Source of the DNA: Thiocystis violacea
GTDB lineage: Bacteria > Pseudomonadota > Gammaproteobacteria > Chromatiales > Chromatiaceae
NCBI RefSeq assembly: GCF_016583565.1
Contig: NZ_NRRF01000054.1
Location: forward strand, 1 to 32,490
Length of the DNA: 32,490 nucleotides
Reading direction: 5' to 3'
The notes beneath the pieces were generated by a model that saw only the letters and a list, made by a program, of their open reading frames with translations, searched no databases and was not told where the DNA came from. Shown piece after piece: positions 32,424 through 32,490 of this stretch. Every line of letters starts with the position of its first letter. Positions within the stretch are counted from its first letter, which is position 1. A program made the translations under genes and the position numbers.

Positions 32424-32490
32424 ACGCGCTCGGGCCTAGAAACTCAAAGCCCCCTCCCCTCTTCTTCCCTGGCGTGAACGCCTGGCGGTC
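32364..32490. repeat. Right copy of 127-bp terminal overlap
   Basis: Same 127 bases as 1-127. One copy should be removed to obtain the circular sequence. The junction joins the small membrane-protein gene to the kfrA promoter region. Confidence 0.93.

Overview
The first 127 bases (1-127) are identical to the last 127 (32364-32490), so the window is almost certainly a complete circular molecule of 32,363 bp opened by an assembler overlap. It carries a Rep_3-type initiator beside an iteron origin with a DnaA box, a ParA/ribbon-helix-helix partition pair and a KfrA-like protein. It is therefore a low-copy plasmid of a Gram-negative, most likely proteobacterial, host. I cannot name the host. No rRNA, tRNA or chromosomal housekeeping gene is present, and I found no relaxase.

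Layout on the circle. (1) Maintenance block, 32085-4362: small membrane protein, kfrA-like gene, partition operon, oriV (2485-3020) and rep. The promoters share AT-rich dyads built on CGATACAAA/TTTGTATCG, which suggests one plasmid-wide regulator. (2) Defence block 1, 4417-12214: hsdM, hsdS, an Mrr-like nuclease, hsdR and an unrecognised gene, tightly overlapping and co-oriented. (3) A tyrosine recombinase (12304-13293) preceded by a dif-like 11-6-11 site (12247-12274), probably for multimer resolution, then a YefM/YoeB-type addiction pair. (4) Defence block 2, 14136-19386: a complete type II CBASS operon on the minus strand (Cap4, CD-NTase, Cap2 E2-E1, Cap3 JAMM) bounded by two attC-like sites. 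The site ends show the chimaeric match expected of a captured 5.2 kb integron cassette. No integron integrase is present. (5) An XRE-ImmA/PIN pair with a strong promoter, then ArdC antirestriction. (6) A lone TraD/VirD4-like coupling ATPase with about eight membrane segments, divergent from a secreted ankyrin-repeat protein. (7) A second tyrosine recombinase and a leftward operon of small plasmid genes including a DUF2958 protein. (8) A 1.66 kb gene-free stretch (29723-31387) holding a textbook group II intron domain V and then about 1.1 kb of dense stem-loops, leading directly into a 224-aa basic ORF of unknown function.

Together these make a defence-loaded plasmid. Replication, partition, dimer resolution and addiction keep it in the host; type I R-M, Mrr and CBASS would exclude phages and competitors; ArdC would protect it on entry. 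The parts least explained by known families are the structured-RNA/ORF unit at 30250-32062 and the cassette architecture of the CBASS operon.
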